Positions 25,042 through 33,784 of a stretch of DNA of 64,000 bases are shown here, in pieces. Source of the stretch: Shewanella halifaxensis HAW-EB4 (GTDB taxonomy: Bacteria > Pseudomonadota > Gammaproteobacteria > Enterobacterales > Shewanellaceae); assembly GCF_000019185.1 (NCBI RefSeq), contig NC_010334.1, positions 4,836,001 to 4,900,000 of the forward strand, given 5' to 3'. A model generated the notes under the pieces. It was not told the origin of the DNA, did no database searches, and saw only the letters and a program-made list of their open reading frames with translations. The translations under genes and the position numbers were made by a program. How positions within the stretch are numbered: the first letter of the stretch is position 1; the number at the start of each line of letters is the position of its first letter.

Positions 25042-26898
25042 ATGAATTTTTACTTCAACGAGTTTGAAAAACGTAAACCGCCACAGCCAACGCCGCACAG
25101 CCTGCCTAGGGAGTTACTCTATCAATACCTCGCCACCTGTAATATTTTCCTAGGGCTCTGGTACTTAATTTGGCGCTGGGGTTTTGCATTAAACTACGAG
25201 GCGATGTGGTTTTCATTTCCACTGGCTTTTGCTGAGTCCTGTGCCTTTATCGGTACCATCCTATTCACCTTCAATCTTTGGAAAACCAAAGATGAACCGA
25301 AACAAAATCCGCCAAAAACCATCAATGAGTGCATCACTGAACCAATGGAAGATAGGCCTTTAAGCGTAGATATTTTATTTCCGAGCTTTGATGAAGAACC
25401 CGAGTTAGTAGAACTCAGCATAAAAGATGCGCTCAAAGTAACCTACCCTCATGAAATCGAAATTAGAATTTTTATTTTGGATGATGGGAAAAGGCCTGAA
25501 ATGGCAGCGCTTGCCAAAAAAATGCAGGTTGAATACATCACCCGAGACAGCAACATCGGCTATAAAGCGGGCAATCTAAGAAATGCACTAGAACAAACCT
25601 ATGGCGACTTTATTGTTATTTGCGATGCAGATACTCGCCCATTCCCGAGTATTTTAGAGAACACATTGGGCTACTTTAAAAATCCTGATGTGGCCTGGGT
25701 ACAAACTCCACAATGGTTCTTCGATCTACCTGCCGGAGAGCGCCTACCTCTATGGTTGAAGAAGCGGTTAGGAACCCCTGTAGGCTGGCTAGGTAGTGTA
25801 ATAGAGCGATTTTACGGGCCTGTAACGCTAGGACGCGACCCCTTCGCAAATGACCCGCAGATGTTTTATGACATCATTCAACGCCGCCGCAATTGGGCAA
25901 ATGCATCATTTTGTTGTGGTGCAGGCTCAATACACCGTAGAGAGGCGGTCATGGAAGCTGCGCTACGTAGCTATAGCCGTCAGATCAGCAAAGAACATGA
26001 CGCCGTAGAGAAACAGATCCGTAAATTGACCAAAGAGAAACAGGTCGACAGCAACATCTCACTCAACTTGCGCCAAGAGATCATATTTGATACCGAGTTT
26101 ACTCCCTATAAATTTCATGTCTCGGAAGATATTTATACCTCACTCATTCTTCATAGTGATACCGAACGCCAGTGGAGATCGGTTCAACATCCGCAGGTTG
26201 AGAGCAAGATGCTCTCCCCCCAAGACCTGCAAAGCTGGACGGTACAAAGATTTAAATACTCAGCGGGCTCCATCGATATCTTCATGAACGATAATCCACT
26301 CACTAAAAAAGGCATGAACCTGAAGCAAAAACTCATGTATGGTGCCAGTTTTTGGTCTAATTTATCTGCAATTTGGAACATCATATTCCTCGCCTGTCCT
26401 ATCGTTTACTTTCTAACAAGTATCGCCCCCGTTAGCGCCTACGACACCACCTTCTATATGCACTTCTTACCTTTTGTTATTACCGCGGAGCTGGCCATGA
26501 TGGTCGGTACGTGGGGCGTCTCGGGTTACCAAGGGAAAACGAACTTTCTCTCGTTTTTCCCCGTCAATCTAAGAGCACTTTGGACGGTATTAAGAGGCAG
26601 AAAGATCAGCTTCCCAACGACCCCTAAGAACCGCCAGAAGGGACGCTTTTTACATTTGGTTATCCCGCAGATAGCCGTGTTACTTCTCAGTTTAGCCAGC
26701 ATGCTTTTTGCTTGGTATGCCTATAGTACACAGACATTTGGTGACTACTCATTAGGAGGCCTGATCTTAAACAGCTTTTGGGCTATCAATAACATGATGG
26801 CCATGTGGGGAATGATAGCCGCGGCTTGTTGGTCGCCACCATCTGCAAATATGCCGAGTCAAATAAAAGTTGAGGAGTTAAATTATGGAATCGAGTAA
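25042..26898 (+). CDS. Cellulose-synthase-like family 2 glycosyltransferase
   Basis: A 618-residue membrane enzyme with two N-terminal helices (about 30-80), a cytoplasmic GT2 domain and about four to five C-terminal helices. The processive GT2 motifs appear in order: DD at 147-148 (ILDDGK), DAD at 195-197, SED at 361-363 (in place of TED) and QRFKY at 402-406 where BcsA-type enzymes have QRxRW. No PilZ domain is present. It likely polymerises and exports a polysaccharide from the sugar nucleotide made by the 23311 product. The SED and QRFKY variants suggest a polymer other than cellulose; this is inference. Confidence 0.9.
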   Translation: MNFYFNEFEKRKPPQPTPHSLPRELLYQYLATCNIFLGLWYLIWRWGFALNYEAMWFSFPLAFAESCAFIGTILFTFNLWKTKDEPKQNPPKTINECITEPMEDRPLSVDILFPSFDEEPELVELSIKDALKVTYPHEIEIRIFILDDGKRPEMAALAKKMQVEYITRDSNIGYKAGNLRNALEQTYGDFIVICDADTRPFPSILENTLGYFKNPDVAWVQTPQWFFDLPAGERLPLWLKKRLGTPVGWLGSVIERFYGPVTLGRDPFANDPQMFYDIIQRRRNWANASFCCGAGSIHRREAVMEAALRSYSRQISKEHDAVEKQIRKLTKEKQVDSNISLNLRQEIIFDTEFTPYKFHVSEDIYTSLILHSDTERQWRSVQHPQVESKMLSPQDLQSWTVQRFKYSAGSIDIFMNDNPLTKKGMNLKQKLMYGASFWSNLSAIWNIIFLACPIVYFLTSIAPVSAYDTTFYMHFLPFVITAELAMMVGTWGVSGYQGKTNFLSFFPVNLRALWTVLRGRKISFPTTPKNRQKGRFLHLVIPQIAVLLLSLASMLFAWYAYSTQTFGDYSLGGLILNSFWAINNMMAMWGMIAAACWSPPSANMPSQIKVEELNYGIE

Positions 26899-28210
26899 CT
26901 CATGGGTAAAGGCTCGGCATCATATCGTTTTCTTAGTGGGGTTATTTACCGCGCTTGCGATTGCGTTCAGCATAGAAACCCGCGAATACAACCAAGTGAT
27001 GGGCAACCTTTCGTTTGCCCCCAGCGAACAGCTCCCCTTTAGACAAACTCGGGTACTCACCGAGCAAGAATACCTGTGGGCAAAAACAGCATGGCAATAC
27101 TTTGAAAATAACTACCAAGACAACACCGGATTAGTCAATTCTGTCGATGGTTATCCATCCACGACGATGTGGGATACGGCCTCCTATTTAATGGCATTGA
27201 TTTCAGCCCAAAGATTGAATGTTATTAGCTATGAAGAGTTTAGCCTGAAGACAGAGAAAGCACTTAATTCACTGGCTAGATTACCCTTAGTGCGGGACGA
27301 GCTCCCCAATAAAGCCTACAACACTCAAACCTTAGCCATGGTTGATTACAACAACCAAATTGTAGAAGGAGGGATAGGTTGGTCCGCCATCGATATTGGT
27401 CGAATTTTGGTGCCAATGAACATTTTGATTTGGCAATACCCCAAATTTAATCGTCAAGTAAATGCAGTGCTGCAGCATTGGCAAATATCTGCCATGACGC
27501 AAGATGGCTACTTATATGGCGCCAGACTTTCTTCAAATAGGGAGTTTGAACTCGTTCAGGAGGGGCGTATAGGTTATGAAGAATACGCTTCCAAGGCTCT
27601 TAGCTTAATGGGACGAGACGTATTTAATGCCCTTAAATACGCAGATTATCTAAAGTTTATCAACATCAATGGTGTCGATATTCCTACCGATAGCAGAGAT
27701 CCCGATAAGTATCATGCCCACAACTATGTCGTTAGCGAGTCATACATCCTAGATAGCATTGAGTTTGGCGGAGACAGCATCTCAAAAGTATTTGCCTATA
27801 GAGTCTACAAGGCCCAAGAGGAACGCTACAAAAAATTAGGGGTACTGACTGCCGTGAGTGAAGACCATATCGATCAGGCGCCCTACTTTGTCTACAACAC
27901 GGTTTTTTCCGATGGTAAAAAATGGAATGCGATTACCGACACCGGTGACGATGCCTCAGAATTTAGGACCCTATCGACCAAAGCTGCTTTTGGCTGGTAC
28001 TCACTCTATGACACTCCATATGCCAATAATCTGATTAAGGGAGTCAACACGCTCAAATCCGACAAAGAGGGGTGGTATTCGGGTCTATATGAAAAAAATG
28101 GACAGATAAATAAAACACTGACGGCCAATACTAATGGCATCGTATTGGAATCGCTTGCCTATATTCAAAGCGGAGCGCTTCTCAATATTGGCGTTGAAGC
28201 TCAACATTAA
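26885..28210 (+). CDS. DUF3131 protein, membrane-anchored (paralogue 1)
   Basis: A 441-residue protein whose ATG overlaps the glycosyltransferase gene by 14 bp, behind GAGGAG. One N-terminal helix (residues 12-28) acts as an anchor or uncleaved signal. The rest is helical and carries the motifs shared by all four paralogues in this operon: GLVNSVDGYPSTTMWD, PNKAYNT, GWSAIDIGR, QEGRIGYEEYASK and APYFVYN. The pattern suggests an (alpha/alpha)6-type carbohydrate-active fold like glucoamylase-type enzymes, so it may trim or modify the polymer in the periplasm. DUF3131 naming is from memory; activity not shown. Confidence 0.75.
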   Translation: MESSNSWVKARHHIVFLVGLFTALAIAFSIETREYNQVMGNLSFAPSEQLPFRQTRVLTEQEYLWAKTAWQYFENNYQDNTGLVNSVDGYPSTTMWDTASYLMALISAQRLNVISYEEFSLKTEKALNSLARLPLVRDELPNKAYNTQTLAMVDYNNQIVEGGIGWSAIDIGRILVPMNILIWQYPKFNRQVNAVLQHWQISAMTQDGYLYGARLSSNREFELVQEGRIGYEEYASKALSLMGRDVFNALKYADYLKFININGVDIPTDSRDPDKYHAHNYVVSESYILDSIEFGGDSISKVFAYRVYKAQEERYKKLGVLTAVSEDHIDQAPYFVYNTVFSDGKKWNAITDTGDDASEFRTLSTKAAFGWYSLYDTPYANNLIKGVNTLKSDKEGWYSGLYEKNGQINKTLTANTNGIVLESLAYIQSGALLNIGVEAQH

Positions 28211-28220
28211 AGGAGCCTCT

Positions 28221-29615
28221 ATGCGATTAGCACTGCCCGTATGCTTAGCTTTTTTAATGACTGCTTGCGGCAATAGTTATCAAAGTTTTTCCACTGATAT
28301 TGTTCAACGGCACAACCACTGGAGTACCCCAAAGCCGCGATCTGGTGAACTGACAGAGCAAGAGTTAGAGATGGCAAGGATCGCTTGGAAATATTTTGAA
28401 AATAACTATCAAGAGTCGACTGGACTGGTCAATGCCGTAAATAACTACCCCTCTGTCACTTGGTGGGACGCCTCGTCGTACTTAGCTGGCATGGTCAGCG
28501 CCCTAGAGTTTGGCATTATTGAGAAAGAGGAGTTCGATCGTCGTTTCATTCGCTTTATTGCAACCTTAAACACCATCGATCTCTTTATGGGGGAGCTACC
28601 CAACAAAGCCTACAATACCCAAAATGCAGCAAAAGTTGATTATGCTAACCAACCTGGCGAAATTGGTTACTCCGCACTGGATTTAGGCCGACTGCTTATC
28701 TGGCTGCATATTATCAAGCACCGCTTTCCTCAATATGCCAACGCTATTGACTCCGCAGTACTGCGCTGGAACTTTTGCAATGTTGTCGACAAAAACGGCA
28801 CTATGTTTGGTGCCCTACTAGAACCTGGTAAACCGGTTCAGTACCTACAAGAGGGACGCTTAGGCTACGAAGAGTATGCGGCAAAAGGCTTCGAACTCTG
28901 GGGGTTCAACACCAAACAAGCCTTAATGCCTGAGCCCTATGCAACAATAAACATGTATGGTTACGATGTCCCTTATGATACTCGCGACCCACGCAAACTT
29001 AAGGCTCACAGCTACGTGGTGACAGAAAGTTACGTACTCGATGGTATTGAACTTGGCTGGGATCTCACCGCCGATAGAAGTTCGCATGATGCTCATTACA
29101 GCCACAGCTGGGTTGCCGAATTTGCATTACAGATCTACCGAGTGCAGGAGAAGCGTTATCATGAAACGGGGATCATCACCGCCAGAACCGAACATCAACT
29201 CGCCGGCGCTCCCTACTTTGTCTACGACACCATCTATACCGACGGCTTTGCCTGGAACACCATCTCTGAAGTCGGCGATTTCTTGCCTCAATACTCTGCC
29301 GTTGCTATTAAAGGGGCGATGGGGATGTGGGTTCTGTGGGATACAGAATATACCGACCTATTATTTGAACACGTGAGCCATGTTTATGACCGTGAGAAAG
29401 GCTTTTATGAAGGTGTTTTTGAAAATGGCACTGGACTCATTAACACCTTTACCTCAAACAATAACGGGATCCTATTGGAAATTCTACTCTATAAGAAGCA
29501 AGGTAAGTTACTGCAGTATCAGGCAACTACAGCACCGAGTATATGGACAAAAGCTCTACAATCACCATTTGGACATGAAGGAAAGTGCTTACCTCGAGTC
29601 ACCGACGCAAACTAA
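28221..29615 (+). CDS. DUF3131 lipoprotein (paralogue 2)
   Basis: A 464-residue lipoprotein starting at ATG 28221 behind AAAGGAG, 10 bp after paralogue 1. The lipobox LMTAC is at about residue 15. Conserved family motifs are GLVNAVNNYPSVTWWD, PNKAYNT, GYSALDLGR, QEGRLGYEEYAAK and APYFVYD, with an insertion around SSHDAHYSHSW. All presumed catalytic positions, including the WD pair, are kept. It is probably anchored in the outer membrane and acts on the same polysaccharide. Confidence 0.75.
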   Translation: MRLALPVCLAFLMTACGNSYQSFSTDIVQRHNHWSTPKPRSGELTEQELEMARIAWKYFENNYQESTGLVNAVNNYPSVTWWDASSYLAGMVSALEFGIIEKEEFDRRFIRFIATLNTIDLFMGELPNKAYNTQNAAKVDYANQPGEIGYSALDLGRLLIWLHIIKHRFPQYANAIDSAVLRWNFCNVVDKNGTMFGALLEPGKPVQYLQEGRLGYEEYAAKGFELWGFNTKQALMPEPYATINMYGYDVPYDTRDPRKLKAHSYVVTESYVLDGIELGWDLTADRSSHDAHYSHSWVAEFALQIYRVQEKRYHETGIITARTEHQLAGAPYFVYDTIYTDGFAWNTISEVGDFLPQYSAVAIKGAMGMWVLWDTEYTDLLFEHVSHVYDREKGFYEGVFENGTGLINTFTSNNNGILLEILLYKKQGKLLQYQATTAPSIWTKALQSPFGHEGKCLPRVTDAN

Positions 29616-29638
29616 TTATTAATTCTGACAGAGGTCAT

Positions 29639-31021
29639 ATGCTACGACGATGTGCACTGCTGTTATTACTGATGTACCTTCAAGCTTGCGGTCTTGTGTA
29701 CCAGGGAGTGCAGTCCGGTGTGTCTGAAATTAATCAGTCCCAACTAATCCGTCAGGGACGACATGGTGAACTCACTGAGCAAGAACTCACTTGGGCTAAC
29801 ACGGCATGGCGCTATTTCATCAACAACACGCAGCTCTCATCAGGCTTAGTTAACTCAATTGACAACTACCCCACCATGGATATGGCAGCCTTAGCGGACT
29901 ACTTAATCGCTCTGCAAGCTGCGATTCAGTTCGAATTGATCTCAACCAGAGAACATGATGAACGCCTGACCATGGTGATCGATTTTTTGCGCAACATGCC
30001 ACTGACGCGACAAGGCGTACCCAATAAAGTCTATTCTACCAGCACGAAAGAGATGGTGAATTATGCCAATCAAAGCGCCGAACTCGGCTGGTCAGCCATC
30101 GATATAGGCCGACTACTGATCGCTCTGGCTATTACTAAACAGAAAAACCCCCAATTTGCAGAATATATCGATAAAGCCGTACTACGCTGGAATTTTTGCA
30201 GTCTCGTTTCTGACGATGGACAGCTCTATGGCGGAAATATCAATCAAGGCCAGGTCAATAGCTATAAAGAGGGGCGTCTTGGTATAGAAGAGTACGCCTC
30301 TTATGGTTATTTAGATTGGCAGATTATTCCCAGTAAAAGCATCAGTCTTGAACCGTATGAGGTCATTACTATCAATGGTATCGACCTGCTCTTTGATGGT
30401 CGAGATCCTCGCTTCTTTGACGTGCTTCGCCCTGTTTTTAGCACCCCATTTCTATGGCTAGGACTCGAGTTCAACTGGGATGACATTAGCGATAGTCACT
30501 CCTCTGATGCAAGCCATAGCAATAAAGCCCTCGCTGCCATGGCCGACTCAGTCTACCAAGTTCAACAGAGTCGCTGGGAGTTAGAGCGCATCTATACCGC
30601 CAGAGGTGAGCACGTGGTATCGGGTGCCCCTTATTTTGTTTACGATGCTATCTATGCGCTGGGCACGCCTTGGATAACCGTTGCCGAAGACGGCAGTAGC
30701 CATGACCATCTCGCCCTCGTGTCGACTCGGGTAGCATTTCAGATGTGGGCGCTTTGGAGAACTGAGTACACCACACAGCTACTCACTCTAGTACAGGAGA
30801 TGTACCACCCCCAACGAGGCTGGTACGAGGGACGTTATGAATCCTCAAGTGCTTACGAAAAAAGTATCACCATAAAAACCAATGCGGGGATCCTCGAGGC
30901 ACTGCTGTACAAGCAAAACGGCAAGCTTTATCAGGCTAACACACAAAAGGATTATCGTGACGTTCGCCTAAACTCACGCTTTGAACATCCAGGAAAATGT
31001 TTAGTGGAGACATTTAGATGA
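29639..31021 (+). CDS. DUF3131 lipoprotein (paralogue 3, altered active-site motif)
   Basis: A 460-residue lipoprotein with ATG 29639 behind AGAGG and a lipobox LQAC near residue 17. It shares PNKVYST, GWSAIDIGR, KEGRLGIEEYAS and APYFVYD with its neighbours and the same SSDASHS insertion as paralogue 2. The first motif, however, reads NYPTMDMAALADYL where the other three have a Trp-Asp pair (MWD or WWD), so the pair is replaced by Ala-Ala. If that Asp is catalytic the protein is probably inactive and may bind polysaccharide or act as a partner. Its last codons overlap the next ATG (ATGA). Confidence 0.72.
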   Translation: MLRRCALLLLLMYLQACGLVYQGVQSGVSEINQSQLIRQGRHGELTEQELTWANTAWRYFINNTQLSSGLVNSIDNYPTMDMAALADYLIALQAAIQFELISTREHDERLTMVIDFLRNMPLTRQGVPNKVYSTSTKEMVNYANQSAELGWSAIDIGRLLIALAITKQKNPQFAEYIDKAVLRWNFCSLVSDDGQLYGGNINQGQVNSYKEGRLGIEEYASYGYLDWQIIPSKSISLEPYEVITINGIDLLFDGRDPRFFDVLRPVFSTPFLWLGLEFNWDDISDSHSSDASHSNKALAAMADSVYQVQQSRWELERIYTARGEHVVSGAPYFVYDAIYALGTPWITVAEDGSSHDHLALVSTRVAFQMWALWRTEYTTQLLTLVQEMYHPQRGWYEGRYESSSAYEKSITIKTNAGILEALLYKQNGKLYQANTQKDYRDVRLNSRFEHPGKCLVETFR

Positions 31022-31962
31022 GCAAACACTATCACTGGAGATACACTATTTTATGCCTCACTTTACTATGTAGTCTTGGATTACAGGCAGAGCCACGGCA
31101 AATTTCACTCAAACCCTTTAGTAAGGGCAACTATCTATTAGCTAAAGATTCATATGCCAAGGCCGCCGAGCACTGGCAACGGCTCAGCATATTACTCATT
31201 AGTAATCCTCAAAACTTATCCCCACAAGAGATGTGGCAGACTGCCGGACTGGCAGCATCACTTGCCGCTATTGCCGCCGACAAGGAAGCAGATCCCATTG
31301 CCTATCAACATTGGGCCGATAGCACTCGCTATCTACTCACTGGGGGAACCAATTGGTCACAACTACGCCAGCAACTCCACCAGCGTTACGAAATAGCCAA
31401 TACTCAACTATCGGTAGCGATGCAAGTTAATGATATTAATGGGGGTATCGATGCGACACTCGATCTTGAATTAAGCGTACTACAGATATGGAATGATAAA
31501 CTGAATCTGTTTGAGTTTAACTCGCCAAAGCTTGGACTAAACCGATTTGACCAACCCGCAGCCGCACTTCTGCCCCCACATAATTCGCCCCAATTCGGTG
31601 ACCAAGCGCCAGTGGCCACTAATCGTCAGCAAAAGAGGCTTTCAGGCATACAAACTAATATATCAAAGACCCCCACTTTCGGTTTCGCGCCAGCAAATGA
31701 AATCTCAAAAAAATACGACCCCGCTCAACAGCCTAGTACATCTGAAACCGGCATATCGGCAGCCGCCCAACAGAATCAGCTCCAACAATCAACACAACAA
31801 CAATCGACACGACAGCAAAACCCGATGGCAAAAAGCAACTTAGGAACGGCGCCAAACCCCAATGTCGCGGCTAAGCAGAAGCGTCAAATAGAGCCGATAA
31901 CCACGCAAACAAAAACACCGCAAGAAAGCAAAAATAATGAGCAACACCCCGAACAAAAGTGA
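31018..31962 (+). CDS. Periplasmic protein with helical repeat and Gln/Asn-rich tail
   Basis: A 314-residue protein overlapping paralogue 3 by 4 bp. A signal peptide ends at LQAEPR. Residues about 30-140 are helical (GNYLLAKDSYAKAAEHWQRL, AAGLAASLAAIAADKEA) and resemble a TPR-like repeat. Residues about 190-314 are low in complexity, rich in Gln, Asn, Thr and Pro (QQNQLQQSTQQQSTRQQNP), and probably disordered. It may be a scaffold for the periplasmic part of the polysaccharide machine. Not recognised. Confidence 0.65.
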   Translation: MSKHYHWRYTILCLTLLCSLGLQAEPRQISLKPFSKGNYLLAKDSYAKAAEHWQRLSILLISNPQNLSPQEMWQTAGLAASLAAIAADKEADPIAYQHWADSTRYLLTGGTNWSQLRQQLHQRYEIANTQLSVAMQVNDINGGIDATLDLELSVLQIWNDKLNLFEFNSPKLGLNRFDQPAAALLPPHNSPQFGDQAPVATNRQQKRLSGIQTNISKTPTFGFAPANEISKKYDPAQQPSTSETGISAAAQQNQLQQSTQQQSTRQQNPMAKSNLGTAPNPNVAAKQKRQIEPITTQTKTPQESKNNEQHPEQK

Positions 31963-32118
31963 AGCGTGTCATATGGAATAGAGCAGGACTAAACGACTTA
32001 AAATTATAGATAAAGCAGCGCTAAAACTTGCTGTTTCACAGTTCTATTACTAGCCTATATTTAGTGGCAATACATACAGGTCGCTTTGCACTGCCTCGCC
32101 CCAATGAAAGGATTCGTT

Positions 32119-33396
32119 ATGATGACCCCCAGAGAAGATCTAGAGCAACTCTACCGCGCCGCCAGCAACCAATTTGACTTAACCGAGTCCTCCCATCAAG
32201 ATGCCTTACTTCTTCTGGCTGAATCGCTACTGGATCTCAAACAAACCTCATCAGAACAGCTTATTGCCTTGTCGCAAAAAAGTGATTGCCCGCTGCTATT
32301 CAAGATTGCCGTCAAACTCGCACTCTCTAAGCAGTTTATACGCCAAATCTCGACTCCATTAACCATAGGGGTCGTGTTTGCAATGTGGGGAGAGCATCAC
32401 CGCCTGCTTACAAAGACCCGTTCCAATCCTAATGGCGAAAACTCATTACTCACCAAAGTGCAGCAACTCGAGTGGATATGCAAAGACACACTGGTCGACT
32501 GGCGCTTGTATCCAGTTGATGATGGCTGCCCTAATACAAGTTTCGATATCGCCACTCGTATCGCCGCGTTGTCAGAACAAAGCTCAAAGATACAAGTCTT
32601 AAAGCTTAGTGATGGTCTTAATACCAATCATGGACCGCTTGCAGATCTTAAGCATGTCGATGATTCAAAAAAAGGCGGTGCCATTATTCATGGCTGTATC
32701 CAGGCCCTCACCGACAATGTGGACGCAGTCCTATATACCGATGCCGATAATTCAGTACATATGGGACAACTAGGCCTTATTTTGCAGCCCTTTATTGAGC
32801 AAAAGGCGCAGGTGGTGCTCGGCAATCGTAAACACCCGATGTCAGTACTCGTCAAGCAGGAGCAGCGCTGGGGAATAGGCATTAAAACCTTGCGACATAT
32901 GCAAAGAATGGTAGGTTCAAGTATCTTTTCTCAAGGTATTCATGACACCCAAGCAGCCTATAAACTGTTTAGTCGTGAAGCGTTACAATGCATTCTTGCA
33001 AAACCTAGTGTTTTTGATTTCTCTTTCGATACCGACTGGATCTTAGCGGCAATGCAATACGATAAAAAAATTGTCACCGTGCCATTTGCATTCGTCGACT
33101 CAGCTGCCGAGTCCGCTTCGATCACTCAGGGGCCGATGAGCACTTGGTTAACCCTATTACAGGGGCTAGTCACCGCACTGCGAGCCAGAGATATCAATTA
33201 CAGCCATGAAATGGCACAACTTATTGATGAGCATATTAAAACTGCCGCAGATCTTGAGATCATTATCGATAAACTTCCTGACGAGCTCATCAACGCTAAA
33301 GACTGTGAATTAGGAAGTGAAAACCTAATGACAGCAAAAGCATTAGCCGCTTGGTTAACTAAAGTAAAAATGACACCACTTGAGACAAGCTTATAA
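32119..33396 (+). CDS. Soluble family 2-like glycosyltransferase
   Basis: A 425-residue protein from ATG 32119, 6 bp behind AAAGGA. The first 80 residues are a helical N-terminal extension. The GT2 domain follows: TIGVVFAMWGEHHRL, YPVDDGCPN (first Asp pair), KKGGAIIHGCIQAL, LYTDADNSV (DxD) and VVLGNRK, like dolichol-phosphate sugar transferases and other GT-A enzymes that act without membrane helices. The C-terminal 70 residues are helical. It may build a primer or decorate the polymer made by the 25042 enzyme. Sugar unknown. Confidence 0.75.
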   Translation: MMTPREDLEQLYRAASNQFDLTESSHQDALLLLAESLLDLKQTSSEQLIALSQKSDCPLLFKIAVKLALSKQFIRQISTPLTIGVVFAMWGEHHRLLTKTRSNPNGENSLLTKVQQLEWICKDTLVDWRLYPVDDGCPNTSFDIATRIAALSEQSSKIQVLKLSDGLNTNHGPLADLKHVDDSKKGGAIIHGCIQALTDNVDAVLYTDADNSVHMGQLGLILQPFIEQKAQVVLGNRKHPMSVLVKQEQRWGIGIKTLRHMQRMVGSSIFSQGIHDTQAAYKLFSREALQCILAKPSVFDFSFDTDWILAAMQYDKKIVTVPFAFVDSAAESASITQGPMSTWLTLLQGLVTALRARDINYSHEMAQLIDEHIKTAADLEIIIDKLPDELINAKDCELGSENLMTAKALAAWLTKVKMTPLETSL

Positions 33397-33438
33397 TCTT
33401 CTTAAATGCATACAGCAAAAAATGCAAAGGAGCATTCT

Positions 33439-33765
33439 ATGATTAAAGTTGATGAACTAAAGTCTCTCTGCGGGGATGACGACTCTATGGTTAACATGTT
33501 GCTTTCTCTCTATATCGAGGAGTATGGAGCGAGTGATAGCATCATTCTGCAAAGATATGACACAGAGGATATCGATGGGTTATTCCAGATATCACACGAG
33601 CTAAAGGGGATGTACAGCAACCTCTGTGCAACAGAAGCCATGAGCTTAGCTCAAGTTGTAGAATCAAACTCAAAGGCTGGCACCATCCCGGATAGAAGTG
33701 CAATAAATAACCTCTGTAGTGAAATTCAAGCGATTAATAAACAAATTCAAGCTATCTTACAATAG
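33439..33765 (+). CDS. HPt (histidine phosphotransfer) domain protein
   Basis: A 108-residue protein from ATG 33439 behind AAAGGAG. Residue His53 lies in ISHELKGMYSNL, the HxLKG signature of HPt domains; the rest is a four-helix bundle. Stand-alone HPt proteins carry phosphoryl groups from a hybrid kinase receiver to a response regulator. In this window the hybrid kinase at 38181, which lacks its own HPt, and the receiver-phosphatase at 21749 are the obvious partners. The domain is certain; the route is inference. Confidence 0.9.
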   Translation: MIKVDELKSLCGDDDSMVNMLLSLYIEEYGASDSIILQRYDTEDIDGLFQISHELKGMYSNLCATEAMSLAQVVESNSKAGTIPDRSAINNLCSEIQAINKQIQAILQ

Positions 33766-33784
33766 CTTACAACCCGATAAGGAT

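Noticed and set aside
31547..31843. 98-codon frame overlapping the Gln-rich protein
   Set aside because: It is a frame-shifted reading of a low-complexity coding region; the main frame has a signal peptide and overlaps the operon start by ATGA.
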